A DNA stretch of 64,000 bases from Mycobacterium sp. GTDB lineage: Bacteria > Actinomycetota > Actinomycetes > Mycobacteriales > Mycobacteriaceae. The stretch covers positions 1-64,000 of the forward strand of contig NZ_JAOPWB010000112.1 in NCBI RefSeq assembly GCF_025965855.1. The letters run 5' to 3'. The stretch's first letter is position 1. Each line of letters starts with the position of its first letter. The notes beneath the pieces were generated by a model, which was not told the origin of the DNA, did not search any database, and saw nothing but the letters and a program-made list of their open reading frames with translations. Of this stretch, positions 39,309 to 49,400 are shown piece after piece. The translations under genes and the position numbers were made by a program.

Positions 39309-39370
39309 ATGTGCCGGTCGCCGGTGCGAGACGCCTGCGAGCGGACATCGGCGTCGCCTACAGTTGTGTT

Positions 39371-39535
39371 ATGCCTACAAAATCGGATCCTGGCGAACTC
39401 GGCGATGTGGAGCCCCTGGCCGACAGCACCGCAAGCCAGGCCAGGCGGGTCGTCGCCGCGTATGCGAACGACGCCGACGAGTGCCGCGTCTTCTTGTCCA
39501 TGCTCGGTATCGGACCGGCAAAACACGACACATAA
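39371..39535 (+). CDS. Small conserved hypothetical upstream of otsA (Rv3489-like, 54 aa)
   Basis: MPTKSDPGELGDVEPLADSTASQARRVVAAYANDADECRVFLSMLGIGPAKHDT; immediately abuts otsA. Confidence 0.75.
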   Translation: MPTKSDPGELGDVEPLADSTASQARRVVAAYANDADECRVFLSMLGIGPAKHDT

Positions 39536-41029
39536 ATGGCTCCCGGCGGAGGCCAGTCTTCGAAGAAGATGTCAAACTCCGAACCCTTGGGCAATTCCGA
39601 TTTCGTGGTGGTCGCCAATCGGCTGCCGGTCGACCTCGAGCGACTTCCCGACGGCACCACGACCTGGAAACGCAGCCCCGGCGGCCTGGTCACGGCACTA
39701 GAGCCACTGCTGCGTCGCCGGCGCGGTGCGTGGGTCGGATGGCCGGGGGTCGCCGACGACGACGACGAGCTGGATTACCAGCCCATCTTCCAGGATGACC
39801 TGCAGCTGCACCCCGTGCGGCTGACCTCCGACGACGTCGCCGAGTACTACGAGGGATTCTCCAACGCCACGCTGTGGCCGCTGTACCACGACGTCATCGT
39901 CAAACCGATCTATCACCGCGAGTGGTGGGACCGCTACGTCGACGTCAACCGCCGCTTCGCCGAGGCCACGTCGCGCGCCGTGGCCCGCGGCGCAACCGTG
40001 TGGGTGCAGGACTACCAGCTGCAGTTGGTTCCCAAGATGCTGCGCGAACTGCGGCCCGACTTGACCATCGGTTTCTTCCTGCACATCCCGTTCCCGCCGG
40101 TGGAGCTGTTCATGCAGCTGCCCTGGCGCACCGAGATCGTCGAGGGCCTGCTCGGTGCCGACCTGGTGGGCTTCCATCTGCCCGGCGGTGCCCAGAATTT
40201 CCTGTTCCTGGCCCGGCAGTTGATCGGCGTCAACACCTCGCGGGGATCGGTCGGGGTGCGGTCGCGATTCGGGGAGGTGGAGCTCGGATCGCGCAACGTG
40301 AGGGTGGGCGCCTTTCCCATCTCCATCGACTCCACCGCGCTCGACCATGCGGCCCGCGACCGCGACGTCAGGCGCCGCGCGCGGGAGATCCGCGCCGAGC
40401 TGGGCAACCCCCGCAAGATCCTGCTCGGCGTCGACCGGCTCGACTACACCAAGGGCATCGACGTTCGCCTAAAGGCCTTTTCCGAGCTGCTGGCCGAGGG
40501 CCGCGCGAAACGAGACGACACCGTGCTGGTTCAGCTCGCGACGCCCAGTCGCGAACGCGTGGAGAGCTACCAGATCCTGCGCAACGACATCGAACGCGAG
40601 GTCGGCCACATCAACGGCGAATACGGCGAGGTCGGTCATCCGGTGGTGCACTACATCCATCGGCCCGTTCCCCGCAACGAGCTCATCGCGTTCTTCGTCG
40701 CCAGTGACGTGATGTTGGTGACCCCGCTGCGCGACGGGATGAACCTGGTGGCCAAGGAATACGTCGCCTGCCGCAGCGACCTCGGTGGCGCGCTCGTCCT
40801 ATCCGAATTCACCGGCGCCGCAGCCGAACTCCGGCAGGCGTACCTGGTCAACCCGCACGACACCGATGGCGTCAAGGACGTGATCGAAGCGGCGCTCAAC
40901 CAGTCCCCCGAGGAAGGACGGCGCCGCATGCGTGCGCTGCGCCGGCAGGTGCTCGTCCACGACGTCGACCGCTGGGCACGCTCGTTCCTCGACGCGCTCG
41001 CCGAGTCGCATCCGCGAGACCTTAAGTAG
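39536..41029 (+). CDS. otsA: Trehalose-6-phosphate synthase
   Basis: [47 protein letters not shown]. Confidence 0.96.
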   Translation: MAPGGGQSSKKMSNSEPLGNSDFVVVANRLPVDLERLPDGTTTWKRSPGGLVTALEPLLRRRRGAWVGWPGVADDDDELDYQPIFQDDLQLHPVRLTSDDVAEYYEGFSNATLWPLYHDVIVKPIYHREWWDRYVDVNRRFAEATSRAVARGATVWVQDYQLQLVPKMLRELRPDLTIGFFLHIPFPPVELFMQLPWRTEIVEGLLGADLVGFHLPGGAQNFLFLARQLIGVNTSRGSVGVRSRFGEVELGSRNVRVGAFPISIDSTALDHAARDRDVRRRAREIRAELGNPRKILLGVDRLDYTKGIDVRLKAFSELLAEGRAKRDDTVLVQLATPSRERVESYQILRNDIEREVGHINGEYGEVGHPVVHYIHRPVPRNELIAFFVASDVMLVTPLRDGMNLVAKEYVACRSDLGGALVLSEFTGAAAELRQAYLVNPHDTDGVKDVIEAALNQSPEEGRRRMRALRRQVLVHDVDRWARSFLDALAESHPRDLK

Positions 41030-41099
41030 CCATGGTGCTGCGACCGAAACGCTGTGATACTCGATGCAGCGTGAAGGGTAGGCCCGAAGGGAGGACACC

Positions 41100-41678
41100 G
41101 TGAAACTTCGTCGCCGCCTGGCCGCCGGCGCCGGCATCCTCTCGGCCGTCGCACTCGGAATCACGTTGGAATCGGGCGATCCGGCGCGCGCGGTCGGACC
41201 ACCGGCGGATGGCACTTACACCTTGAACGAGGCGGGTGCATCGGAGGTTAGCTGGACCATCTCAGCGCTGTGCGATCAGCCATCCGGAACCCGAAACATG
41301 AACGACTATTCCGACCCGATCGTGTTTGCGATGAACTGTGCCCTGAACATCGTGAGTTCGACACCCGAAAAGATCAGCCCGGCGGACAAGTTGCAGAACT
41401 TCAGCGGCAGGGCTCGGATGTCCAGCATGCTTTGGACCTTCAAGGTCGACAAGGCGGACGGCGTGACATGTCCGGGCGGCGGCACCGCGCCGACCACCGA
41501 AACCTACGCGTTCAGCGACGAAACGATGAGCGGCACCCACACCATCCTCCACGGTCCGGTCTGCGGGCTGCAATCCGACATGAAGAAGCAACCGTTCTCG
41601 CTGGCGCTCACCGGGCCTCCGCCCAGCCCGGTCCAGCGTTACCCGTTGCGATGCAATGACATTGCGATATGCTTCTGA
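41100..41678 (+). CDS. Secreted conserved hypothetical (Rv3491-like)
   Basis: Signal peptide, 192 aa, position between otsA and mce4; GTG start. Confidence 0.8.
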   Translation: MKLRRRLAAGAGILSAVALGITLESGDPARAVGPPADGTYTLNEAGASEVSWTISALCDQPSGTRNMNDYSDPIVFAMNCALNIVSSTPEKISPADKLQNFSGRARMSSMLWTFKVDKADGVTCPGGGTAPTTETYAFSDETMSGTHTILHGPVCGLQSDMKKQPFSLALTGPPPSPVQRYPLRCNDIAICF

Positions 41679-41702
41679 GCCAGTATGAATCGGGCCCCGG
41701 TG

Positions 41703-42185
41703 CTAGATCGGAGTGATGTAGGCGATCAGCCATTGCTTCCCGATTTTCGTGAAGTCAACCCGCAACCGGCTGCCGTCGTAGAGCGGCTGGCGTGACTTGT
41801 CGGTCACGGTCCGGTTCAAGTACACGATCACCGACGCCGAATCGCGCTTGGCCGACATGACCCCTACCCCAACGACATTGGCCTGCACGACCACCTCGCG
41901 CTTCTTCGCCTCCGGGATGATCTGCGTGTTGGCGCTCTTCTGGAACTCCTGGCGATAGTTGGGCGTCAGCAACGGGTAGGCGGCCGACAGGCTGCGTTCG
42001 ACGGTCTGGTAGTCGTAGGCGAAGACCTCCGGTATCTCCTTGGCGGCCAGCCCCGGCAACACCGCACGTGCCGCCGCCTCGCCGCGCGTCTGCACCCGCT
42101 CCCAGTAGAACCAGCCGCCCGCCGCGGACAGGCCGACGAACCCCGCCACCAGGAGGGAACCCGCGACGGCGATCAGCCACCGCAT
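41703..42185 (-). CDS. Mce-associated membrane protein (Rv3492c-like)
   Basis: N-terminal TM; downstream of mce4F; overlaps next CDS. Confidence 0.85.
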   Translation of the reverse strand: MRWLIAVAGSLLVAGFVGLSAAGGWFYWERVQTRGEAAARAVLPGLAAKEIPEVFAYDYQTVERSLSAAYPLLTPNYRQEFQKSANTQIIPEAKKREVVVQANVVGVGVMSAKRDSASVIVYLNRTVTDKSRQPLYDGSRLRVDFTKIGKQWLIAYITPI

Positions 42186-42913
42186 CAGTTACCCCCGTCG
42201 GGATACTTCAGGTCGTAGCCGGTCATCCGGCCCTGCTCGTCCTCGTGCACGATCACGCGCAGCCGATACGGCATGGACGGCTTGTTCGTTCCGTCGATGT
42301 CGGCGACCGTGACCCGCACCGACACCAGCACCGACGCGTTGTCGGTGACCGAATCGATGCCCTCCAACGCAGCGCCGTTGACGACGGCTTCCGAGGTCGC
42401 GTTGGTGGAGCGGAACAGGCCCTTGAGGTTGTCGATGTTGTTGTTGGCACCGAGCATTCCGCGCAGCGGGCCGCTGGTGCCGTTGTAGAACCGGTTCACG
42501 CTCTCGTCGATGTTGTCCTGCTTGTAGCTGAACATGTTGACCACCGTCTGCGTGGCGGTGTCGACGAAGCGCTGGCCACGCGCCTGTGTCGCCTCGGCGT
42601 GCCGCTGCTGGACGACCAGCGCGACCAGGCAGCCGGCCAGCGCGCCGACCGCCACCAGCGCGGCGGCGAACGAGGTCCACAGCACCAGGGTCCGGTGCGG
42701 CCGCCGCCGCGGCGGCGGCTTGACCGGTTTCAGCTCCTGCACGCGCTTGGCGGCCGGCTTCGCCGTCGCCGGCTGCTTCTCCGCGGCGGGAACGTCAACC
42801 TGAACCGTCGCGGCACCACTCGACTCGTTCCTGGCCGGGCCCGCCGCGCGCGACGCCCGGCGACGGACACGCTGCGTCGTCGTTTGGTTATCAGTCACTA
42901 CTGGGTCCTTCAA
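42185..42913 (-). CDS. Mce-associated membrane protein (Rv3493c-like)
   Basis: TLVLWTSFAAALVAVGALAGCLVALVVQQRHAEATQARGQRFVDTATQTVVNMFSYK typical of Mas proteins. Confidence 0.85.
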   Translation of the reverse strand: MKDPVVTDNQTTTQRVRRRASRAAGPARNESSGAATVQVDVPAAEKQPATAKPAAKRVQELKPVKPPPRRRPHRTLVLWTSFAAALVAVGALAGCLVALVVQQRHAEATQARGQRFVDTATQTVVNMFSYKQDNIDESVNRFYNGTSGPLRGMLGANNNIDNLKGLFRSTNATSEAVVNGAALEGIDSVTDNASVLVSVRVTVADIDGTNKPSMPYRLRVIVHEDEQGRMTGYDLKYPDGGN

Positions 42914-44631
42914 AGGGGCCTTGGATCAAGCATCAGGTCCACCCAATTCTCTGCACTGGATGCGCCGGCGCCGGCCGCGAAAATACCATTGCCGCCCGCC
43001 GGGTCAACAAAGGCTCCGGTGTGCTGGTCATAGGTGGTGTAGGCGGGGCCGCTGGCCTGCGGCTGGGGGCCGGGCGGCGGCCCCCACGGCTTCTCCGGTC
43101 CCGGGCCCGCCGGCGGAGGATTGATCCCCTCCGGCGGTGCCGGCGGGGGGAGCCACTTCGGGTACGGAAGTATCGGCGGCACCGGCGGGACCCCCGGCGG
43201 CATCCACGACGGGTTGCCCGGAGGCGGCCCGCTGTCGTTGGGGGGCGGCGGATCGTAAGCCGGCTGGTGGTTCGGCAGCGGCCCGGGCCCGGGCACGACG
43301 CCGGGCGGCGGCGGCCCGACGATGGGGGTGCCCGGATCGGGTTCGGCGCCCGGCGGGATGTACGGGAATTTGTTGGGCGGCAACACGTTCAGCCCGTTTG
43401 TCACCGGTGTGTTGTAGGGCACCGGCGGTCCGCGCCAGGGGTTGCGGCCGACCGGCACGTAGCCGTTCGGGTCACGGCACAGCTGGATCGTCGGCGCCCG
43501 TTTACCGGGGAACTCCTGGCACGGGTAGTTGCGGGCGCCGCGCACGGTGCTGGGATCGTTCTGGGCGGCCTTGCAGTACATGTCCCTCGGGAGCTCGCGC
43601 AGCGTCTCGTCGGCCGGCGTGCGCATCAGCGGCGGGGGCAGGAAGCCGACGGCGCACGGCGGCGGGTCGTTGAGGTCGAGCTTGAAGTCCAGCTTGGCGC
43701 CCTCGTCTTGCGGGGCGCCGCCCGCGGCCGTGGTGATCGCGGCGAACAGGGCGGGCAAGACGACCAGCAGCTGCTCGATCGACTTGTGGTAGATGACGCC
43801 GACCCGGCCCAGGTTGGCCAGGCTCGCGGCCAGCGCCGGGAAGGAGGGGCGGATACCGGAGAACGCCGTGCTGGCCTCGTCGATCGCGCCCGGGGCGGTG
43901 GCCAACGTCGAGCGGAGCTGCGGGTCGGCCTGCCGCACCTCGGACGTGAACCGCGCCAACCCGTCGGACAGCGACTTGATGTCGGCGCCGGCGCGAATCT
44001 GGGCCTGCAGGAACGGGCCGGCCTGATCGATCAGCTGCGAGACCTGCGGATAATTGGTGTTGGCCTCGTCCACCAGCAACCGGGCGGATTCGATCAGCCG
44101 GGCCAGCTCGGGCCCCGACCCGTTGGCCGAGATGAACGTCTCGTGCAGCAGTTCGCGCAGCCGGGTGTCGCCCAGGCTATTGACCAGCGCCTCGGCCCGC
44201 TTCAACAGTTCGGCGACGTCCTGGCCGATCCGGGTGTTCTGCACATCGATGCGGGATCCGTTGTGCAACTTGGTCGCTGCCGGCTTGCCCGGCGGCACCA
44301 GGTCGATGTACTGCTCACCGACGGCCGACACGCTCTTCACGGTGGCGGTGACGTTCGACGGAATGGGAGTCCCGCTGTTGAGCCGCATTTCGGCGGTAAC
44401 GCCACCGGGGTTCAGGCCCACCGACTCCACCCGGCCGACGGCGACCCCGCGGTAGGTGACGTTGGCGTTCTTGTACAGCCCGCCGCCGGCGACGAAATCG
44501 GCGCGCACGCCGTACGTCCCGATGCCCAACGTGGCCGGCAGCCGCAGGTAGAAGATGCCCATCACGGTCAGCGTGATGGCGGTGAGCACCGCGAAGATGC
44601 CGAGCTGCACCTTGGTCAGTTTGTCGATCAT
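42910..44631 (-). CDS. mce4F: Mce family protein Mce4F
   Basis: MlaD/Mce domain GTYGVRADFVAGGGLYKNANVTYRGVAVGRVESV; Pro-rich C-terminus. Confidence 0.9.
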   Translation of the reverse strand: MIDKLTKVQLGIFAVLTAITLTVMGIFYLRLPATLGIGTYGVRADFVAGGGLYKNANVTYRGVAVGRVESVGLNPGGVTAEMRLNSGTPIPSNVTATVKSVSAVGEQYIDLVPPGKPAATKLHNGSRIDVQNTRIGQDVAELLKRAEALVNSLGDTRLRELLHETFISANGSGPELARLIESARLLVDEANTNYPQVSQLIDQAGPFLQAQIRAGADIKSLSDGLARFTSEVRQADPQLRSTLATAPGAIDEASTAFSGIRPSFPALAASLANLGRVGVIYHKSIEQLLVVLPALFAAITTAAGGAPQDEGAKLDFKLDLNDPPPCAVGFLPPPLMRTPADETLRELPRDMYCKAAQNDPSTVRGARNYPCQEFPGKRAPTIQLCRDPNGYVPVGRNPWRGPPVPYNTPVTNGLNVLPPNKFPYIPPGAEPDPGTPIVGPPPPGVVPGPGPLPNHQPAYDPPPPNDSGPPPGNPSWMPPGVPPVPPILPYPKWLPPPAPPEGINPPPAGPGPEKPWGPPPGPQPQASGPAYTTYDQHTGAFVDPAGGNGIFAAGAGASSAENWVDLMLDPRPL

Positions 44632-44643
44632 CTGCGCCAGCCC

Positions 44644-45810
44644 CTACTGCCCATCAGAACCCGAAGCCGCGCCGGGCGGGATCTTGAACGGATCGGCCGC
44701 CTGCCCGGACAGGTTGGCCAGTTCACCGGTCAAGAAATCGGGCGGATTGAGGACCTCGCCCATGTGCATCATGTTCGGGTCAAGTGCATACGAGGTGGTG
44801 AAGAACGTTTCACCGAGCCGGCGCAGGGTGAGGTCGAAGGTGGTGAACACGTTGAGGTAGTCACCACGCACCGCCTGTTTGATGCCGAAGTTAGGGAAGG
44901 GAAACGTCAGCAAGATCTGCAGCGAGGTGACGAAGTTCTTGCGGTTGTCGTTGAGGGCCTTGACGACCGAGTACAGGCCTTTGAGATCTTCCGCGAAGTC
45001 CACCTTCGTTTTTGCCAGGATGTGGGAGGTCACCGTCGCCAGCTTTTTGAGCGCGGCGAACGCGTCGACGATGTGTCCCCGGTTCTTGTTGAGCACGCGA
45101 AGCGCCTCGGGCAGTGTGTCCAGCGCCCGGCCCAGGTTGTCCTTGTCGCGCGCCAGGGTCGCCGAGAATCGGTTCAGCCCGTCGACCGCGTCGATGATGT
45201 CGTTGGTCTGCCGGTTGAGTCCCGCCGTCAATTCCGCCAGCCTGGGGATCAGGTCGACGAACTGGTCCTGGCGGCCGGCGACGGCCTGGTAGGTCTCGTC
45301 GGTGATGTCTTCCAGCGCACCGAGATTGCCCTTGTTGACGACGACGCCCAGGGCCGAAAGCACCTCTTCCGTGGTGGGGTAGCGGCCCGTATTGGCCTCG
45401 GCGATTCTGGACCCGTCCTTGAGCCTGCCGGTCGCCGGCTTGTCCTTGGGGCGCGCCAGGTCGATGTGCATCGAACCCAGCAGCGACGTCTGGGCCACCG
45501 TCGCGGTCGCGTTGGCCGGTAACACCACGTTCTTGTTAAGCGCCAACTTCACCGCGGCATAGAACGATCCGTCGGCCCGCTGCTCGGCTGAAATGCCCGA
45601 GACACTGCCGACGGTGACATCGTCGACCATGACCGGCGAGTTCTGCGGCAGCGTCGCCACGTCGGGCATCTCGACGGTGATCGAATAAGCGCCACTGCCG
45701 TGGCCGGCGGTGCCGGGCATCGCCAGGGAGTTCAACCCGTTGAATTGGCAACCGGCCAGCAGCGCGCTGCCCGCCGCTAACACGCTGCCCCGCAACCAGA
45801 TCCGGTTCAT
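44644..45810 (-). CDS. lprN: Mce4E lipoprotein LprN
   Basis: Lipobox ALLAGC; Mce domain; operon position. Confidence 0.9.
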   Translation of the reverse strand: MNRIWLRGSVLAAGSALLAGCQFNGLNSLAMPGTAGHGSGAYSITVEMPDVATLPQNSPVMVDDVTVGSVSGISAEQRADGSFYAAVKLALNKNVVLPANATATVAQTSLLGSMHIDLARPKDKPATGRLKDGSRIAEANTGRYPTTEEVLSALGVVVNKGNLGALEDITDETYQAVAGRQDQFVDLIPRLAELTAGLNRQTNDIIDAVDGLNRFSATLARDKDNLGRALDTLPEALRVLNKNRGHIVDAFAALKKLATVTSHILAKTKVDFAEDLKGLYSVVKALNDNRKNFVTSLQILLTFPFPNFGIKQAVRGDYLNVFTTFDLTLRRLGETFFTTSYALDPNMMHMGEVLNPPDFLTGELANLSGQAADPFKIPPGAASGSDGQ

Positions 45811-47258
45811 CCGCCACCGCCCTGGTCGGCCGGCGCCATGGCAGGCGCCTGACCGGGCGGGGGGCCGGGCAGCGGACCGAACGCGTTCGGAGGCCCGGGG
45901 CCCGGCGCTGGAGCTGGGCCCGCGCCGGCCGGCGGCGGGCCCGGAGGGGTGCCGGTCTGCGGTGCCGTCGGGACCAGCAGGGCCTGCAGATCCGCCGGGT
46001 TCTCGGCGGGCGGCGCCATATGCGCACCCTGAGCCGGTATCCAGGTCAGCTGCGGTATCGGAGTGGCCGCCTTGGCCTGGGTCTCCGGGGTGTCGTAGAT
46101 GATCTGGCCTTTGTACGCGGTGATCGTGTTGAGCGGGTGGAACATGACCGGCGGGTAATTCACGGCGAGCCGGCGCAACACCGGGCCCAGCCGCTCACGA
46201 CAGAGCTCGGCGCGCCGGTAGTAGTCGGGCGCTCTCGGTCCGGCGGCGGTCTCGAAGGAGCCACCGCAGATGAACTGAACGGGGTTGGCGAACTCGGGTA
46301 TCGACAACAAACCGTTCAGGGTGCCCTGCGCCGGGTCGTAGATGTTGTAGAAGTTGGCGATGCCGGGGCCGGCCACATGCAACACCTGCTCGATGTTGTC
46401 GCTCTGGTCGCTCAACGTCTGGGCGAAGTCGTTGAGGTTGTTGACCGTATCGATGATCGTCGAGTTGTTCTCGTGCAGGAATCCCCGGATGTCCGAGAGC
46501 GCCTGGTTGAGCGTGCCCAGGGTGTTGTCCAGGTGCCGCGAGCTGTCGGCGAGCACCTGCGACACCGACGCGACGTTTCCGGCGAACTGCACGATCTGTT
46601 CGTTGCTCGCCGACAGCGCGTCGACCAGCACTTGCAGGTTCTTGACCGTGCCGAAGATGTCGCTGCGCGAATCCCCCAGCCGCCCAGCGACTTGCGAGAG
46701 CTCGCGCAGCGCGTTGTGGAACGACTCGCCCTTGCCGTCGAGCGTGTCGGCGGCCTGGTTGATCACGGCGCCCAGCGGGCCCTGCATCGACCCCCCAACC
46801 GATCCCGTCGGGCCCAGCTGAACGGCCAGCTGGGTCAGGGCCTCCTTGACCTCGTCCCATTCCACCGGGACCGCGGTGCGGGTCAGATCGATGGTGCCGT
46901 CGTCGGGCAGCGCCGCCCCCCCGGTGTACGCCGGGGTGAGTTGAATGAACCGCGCCGACACCAGGTTCGGCGAAATGATGACGGCCCGGGCATCCTTCGG
47001 AATCTTCACGTCCTTGGACACCGACATGACGATCTTCACGTCGGACGGACGCGGCTCGATCGTGTCGATCGAACCGACCGGCACCCCGAGGATGCGGACC
47101 TGGTCGCCGGGATAGAGACCGACGGCGGACGTGAAGTAGCCGATGACGGTGCGGTTATTGCCTTGCGACGACAGCACGAACACGCCCCCCGCCACCATCG
47201 CGACCAGCGCGATGATGGTGGCGTAACGCAGCCCCCTGCTGCCGGCGATCCGCTTCAT
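45807..47258 (-). CDS. mce4D: Mce family protein Mce4D
   Basis: Mce domain VIGYFTSAVGLYPGDQVRILGVPVGSID; operon position (ORF includes an extra Met codon to 47261). Confidence 0.9.
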   Translation of the reverse strand: MKRIAGSRGLRYATIIALVAMVAGGVFVLSSQGNNRTVIGYFTSAVGLYPGDQVRILGVPVGSIDTIEPRPSDVKIVMSVSKDVKIPKDARAVIISPNLVSARFIQLTPAYTGGAALPDDGTIDLTRTAVPVEWDEVKEALTQLAVQLGPTGSVGGSMQGPLGAVINQAADTLDGKGESFHNALRELSQVAGRLGDSRSDIFGTVKNLQVLVDALSASNEQIVQFAGNVASVSQVLADSSRHLDNTLGTLNQALSDIRGFLHENNSTIIDTVNNLNDFAQTLSDQSDNIEQVLHVAGPGIANFYNIYDPAQGTLNGLLSIPEFANPVQFICGGSFETAAGPRAPDYYRRAELCRERLGPVLRRLAVNYPPVMFHPLNTITAYKGQIIYDTPETQAKAATPIPQLTWIPAQGAHMAPPAENPADLQALLVPTAPQTGTPPGPPPAGAGPAPAPGPGPPNAFGPLPGPPPGQAPAMAPADQGGGG

Positions 47259-48358
47259 CATGGCGACTTCGGCCTGATCACCCAGCGTTCCTGGATCAGC
47301 CCGCGCAGGTAGTCGGAGAGGCTGGCCGGTAGCTTGCCCGGCTGGTAGAAGAAGTCGAACACCATCGCCACCATCGGCGCGGGCAAAACGCTGAACACGT
47401 TCACATTGAACCCGGGCCCTGAGCCGACGACCTCACCCAAAGAGGTGGCGTAGCTGGGCAGCCGCTTGAGCGCCTCGGTGATGTAGTCGCGGCGCTCGTT
47501 GAGGTTGGCCAGCACCAGGTTCAGCTTGCTCAGCGCCGGGCCGAACTCTTTGCGGTTGTCGGCCACGAAGCCGGAGATCTGTGTCGAGAGACCGCCGATG
47601 CCCGAGATCAACTGACCGATCGCAGCGCGCCGCTCGTCCAGCGCGGCGAACAACTCGTTGCCATCGTCGACCAGCTTGTTGACCTGGTTGGCGCGCTGCG
47701 ACAACACCGCCGTCACCGACTTCGCGTGCGCCAGCAGGCTTTGCAGCGCCTCGTCACGACGGTTCAGCGTGCGAGACAGCGATGTGACCCCGTCCAACGC
47801 GCCGCGCAATTCGGGTGTGGCGTCGTGCAGCGTGTCGGTGAGCACGTTGAGAGCCTGCTCGAACTGCGGCTTGTTCAGGTTGTTGGCGTTGTTGCCCAGA
47901 TCCTCGAGGGCGCCGGCCAGCGTGTACGGCGTCGTAGTCCGGCTCAGCGGAATGGTGGTCGCCCTGCCGCCGCCGGCTGGGGTCACCGCAATGGAGCGCT
48001 CACCCAGGATGGTGTCGGTGCGGATCGAGGCCATCGACTGGTCACCGACGACGACGTGGCGATCGACGTTGAAGGTCACCTTGGCGCTGTCCCCGGCCAA
48101 GCCGACGGACGCCACCTTGCCGACCTTGTAGCCCGACACGTAAACGGCGTTGCCGGGGGTGATGCCGCCGGCGTCGGTGAAGTAAGCGTCGTAAATCTTC
48201 CCCTGCGGCCAGAACGGCAGGCCCGCGTACCCGAACGCGATGAGCACGACGCAGACCACCAGCACCACACCGAAGACGCCGGTACGCAGCGGATCGCGCT
48301 CACGCCTTGGCGTATTCGGCGCCTCTCCGCTATTTGGCACCACTCCTTTATTTGGCAA
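47258..48358 (-). CDS. mce4C: Mce family protein Mce4C
   Basis: Mce domain YDAYFTDAGGITPGNAVYVSGYKVGKV; operon position; start uncertain. Confidence 0.9.
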   Translation of the reverse strand: MPNKGVVPNSGEAPNTPRRERDPLRTGVFGVVLVVCVVLIAFGYAGLPFWPQGKIYDAYFTDAGGITPGNAVYVSGYKVGKVASVGLAGDSAKVTFNVDRHVVVGDQSMASIRTDTILGERSIAVTPAGGGRATTIPLSRTTTPYTLAGALEDLGNNANNLNKPQFEQALNVLTDTLHDATPELRGALDGVTSLSRTLNRRDEALQSLLAHAKSVTAVLSQRANQVNKLVDDGNELFAALDERRAAIGQLISGIGGLSTQISGFVADNRKEFGPALSKLNLVLANLNERRDYITEALKRLPSYATSLGEVVGSGPGFNVNVFSVLPAPMVAMVFDFFYQPGKLPASLSDYLRGLIQERWVIRPKSP

Positions 48359-49400
48359 AGGCGCACCTCCCCTTGCTGGGATCTACCTGGCCACCAAGCG
48401 GCAGCAGTATGTCGCTGCCGGCCGGTCCGTTGATCTTGATCGTGACCGAGCAGAAGTAGATGTTGAAGAACGACCCGTAGGAGCCGAGCGCCGACAGCCG
48501 CAGGTAGTCCTCGCCCAGTTGCTCGACGTCGTTGTTCACCTCGGCCTTGCGGTCGTCCAGCTCGGTGGCCAGCGGCCGGGTGTTTTCCAGGATGCCCTGC
48601 AGCGGTCGGCGCGAATTCTTCAGCAGCTCAGTCAAGTCCGTCGTGGTCGACGCCAGCGGCGGGATGGCCCCCGCGATCGCGTCCTTGTTCTGGGCCAGCC
48701 CGGTGATCAATTGCTGCAGCTGGTCGACGCTGGCCGAGAATTGGGCGCTCTTCTGGTCGACGGTGCCCAGCACCGTGTTGAGGTTGGTGATCGCGTCACC
48801 GATGAGCTGGTCGCGCTGGCCCAGCGCCGACGAGAAAGCACTGGTGTCGGCCAGCACGTTGGACAACGCCCCACCCTGACCCTGCAACAACTGGATGACC
48901 GCGCTGCTGACGGTGTTGACCTTGTCGGCGTCCAGGCCCTTGACCAGCGGCCGCAGCCCGCCCAGCAGCGCATCCAGATCCAGTGCGGGCTGGGTGTGCT
49001 GGGAGTTGATCGTGCCGCCCGCCGGCAGCTTACGCAGCTCCCCCGGACCCGACGTGATCTCCAAATAGCGGTCGCCGACCAGGTTTTCGTATCGGATCAC
49101 CGCGCGCGTGGACGAGTACAGCGTGTAGCGCCGATCCACTCCGAACTTCACGTCGATCGTGTTGTCCGGGTTGAGCTTCACGCCCGACACCGCACCGACC
49201 GGCACTCCGGCGATGCGAACCTTCTGGCCGGCCTTCAACTTCGACACGTCGGTAAACGTTGCGTGGTAACTACTTTCGGCCCCGAACCGGAAGTCCCCGA
49301 ACACCACCACCAGCGCCGCACTCACCAGCAGCATGGCCACCGCGAAGATGCTCACCTTGATCAGCATCGACCGGTGCGACGGTATCCCCGCGGCCGCCAT
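48348..49400 (-). CDS. mce4B: Mce family protein Mce4B
   Basis: Mce domain YHATFTDVSKLKAGQKVRIAGVPVGAV; operon position. Confidence 0.9.
   Translation of the reverse strand: MAAAGIPSHRSMLIKVSIFAVAMLLVSAALVVVFGDFRFGAESSYHATFTDVSKLKAGQKVRIAGVPVGAVSGVKLNPDNTIDVKFGVDRRYTLYSSTRAVIRYENLVGDRYLEITSGPGELRKLPAGGTINSQHTQPALDLDALLGGLRPLVKGLDADKVNTVSSAVIQLLQGQGGALSNVLADTSAFSSALGQRDQLIGDAITNLNTVLGTVDQKSAQFSASVDQLQQLITGLAQNKDAIAGAIPPLASTTTDLTELLKNSRRPLQGILENTRPLATELDDRKAEVNNDVEQLGEDYLRLSALGSYGSFFNIYFCSVTIKINGPAGSDILLPLGGQVDPSKGRCAFAK

Noticed and set aside
43021-45522. 833-aa plus-strand ORF in the supplied track
   Set aside because: Antisense to mce4F/lprN, Arg/Gly-rich composition without recognisable domain; typical artefact of high-GC coding DNA
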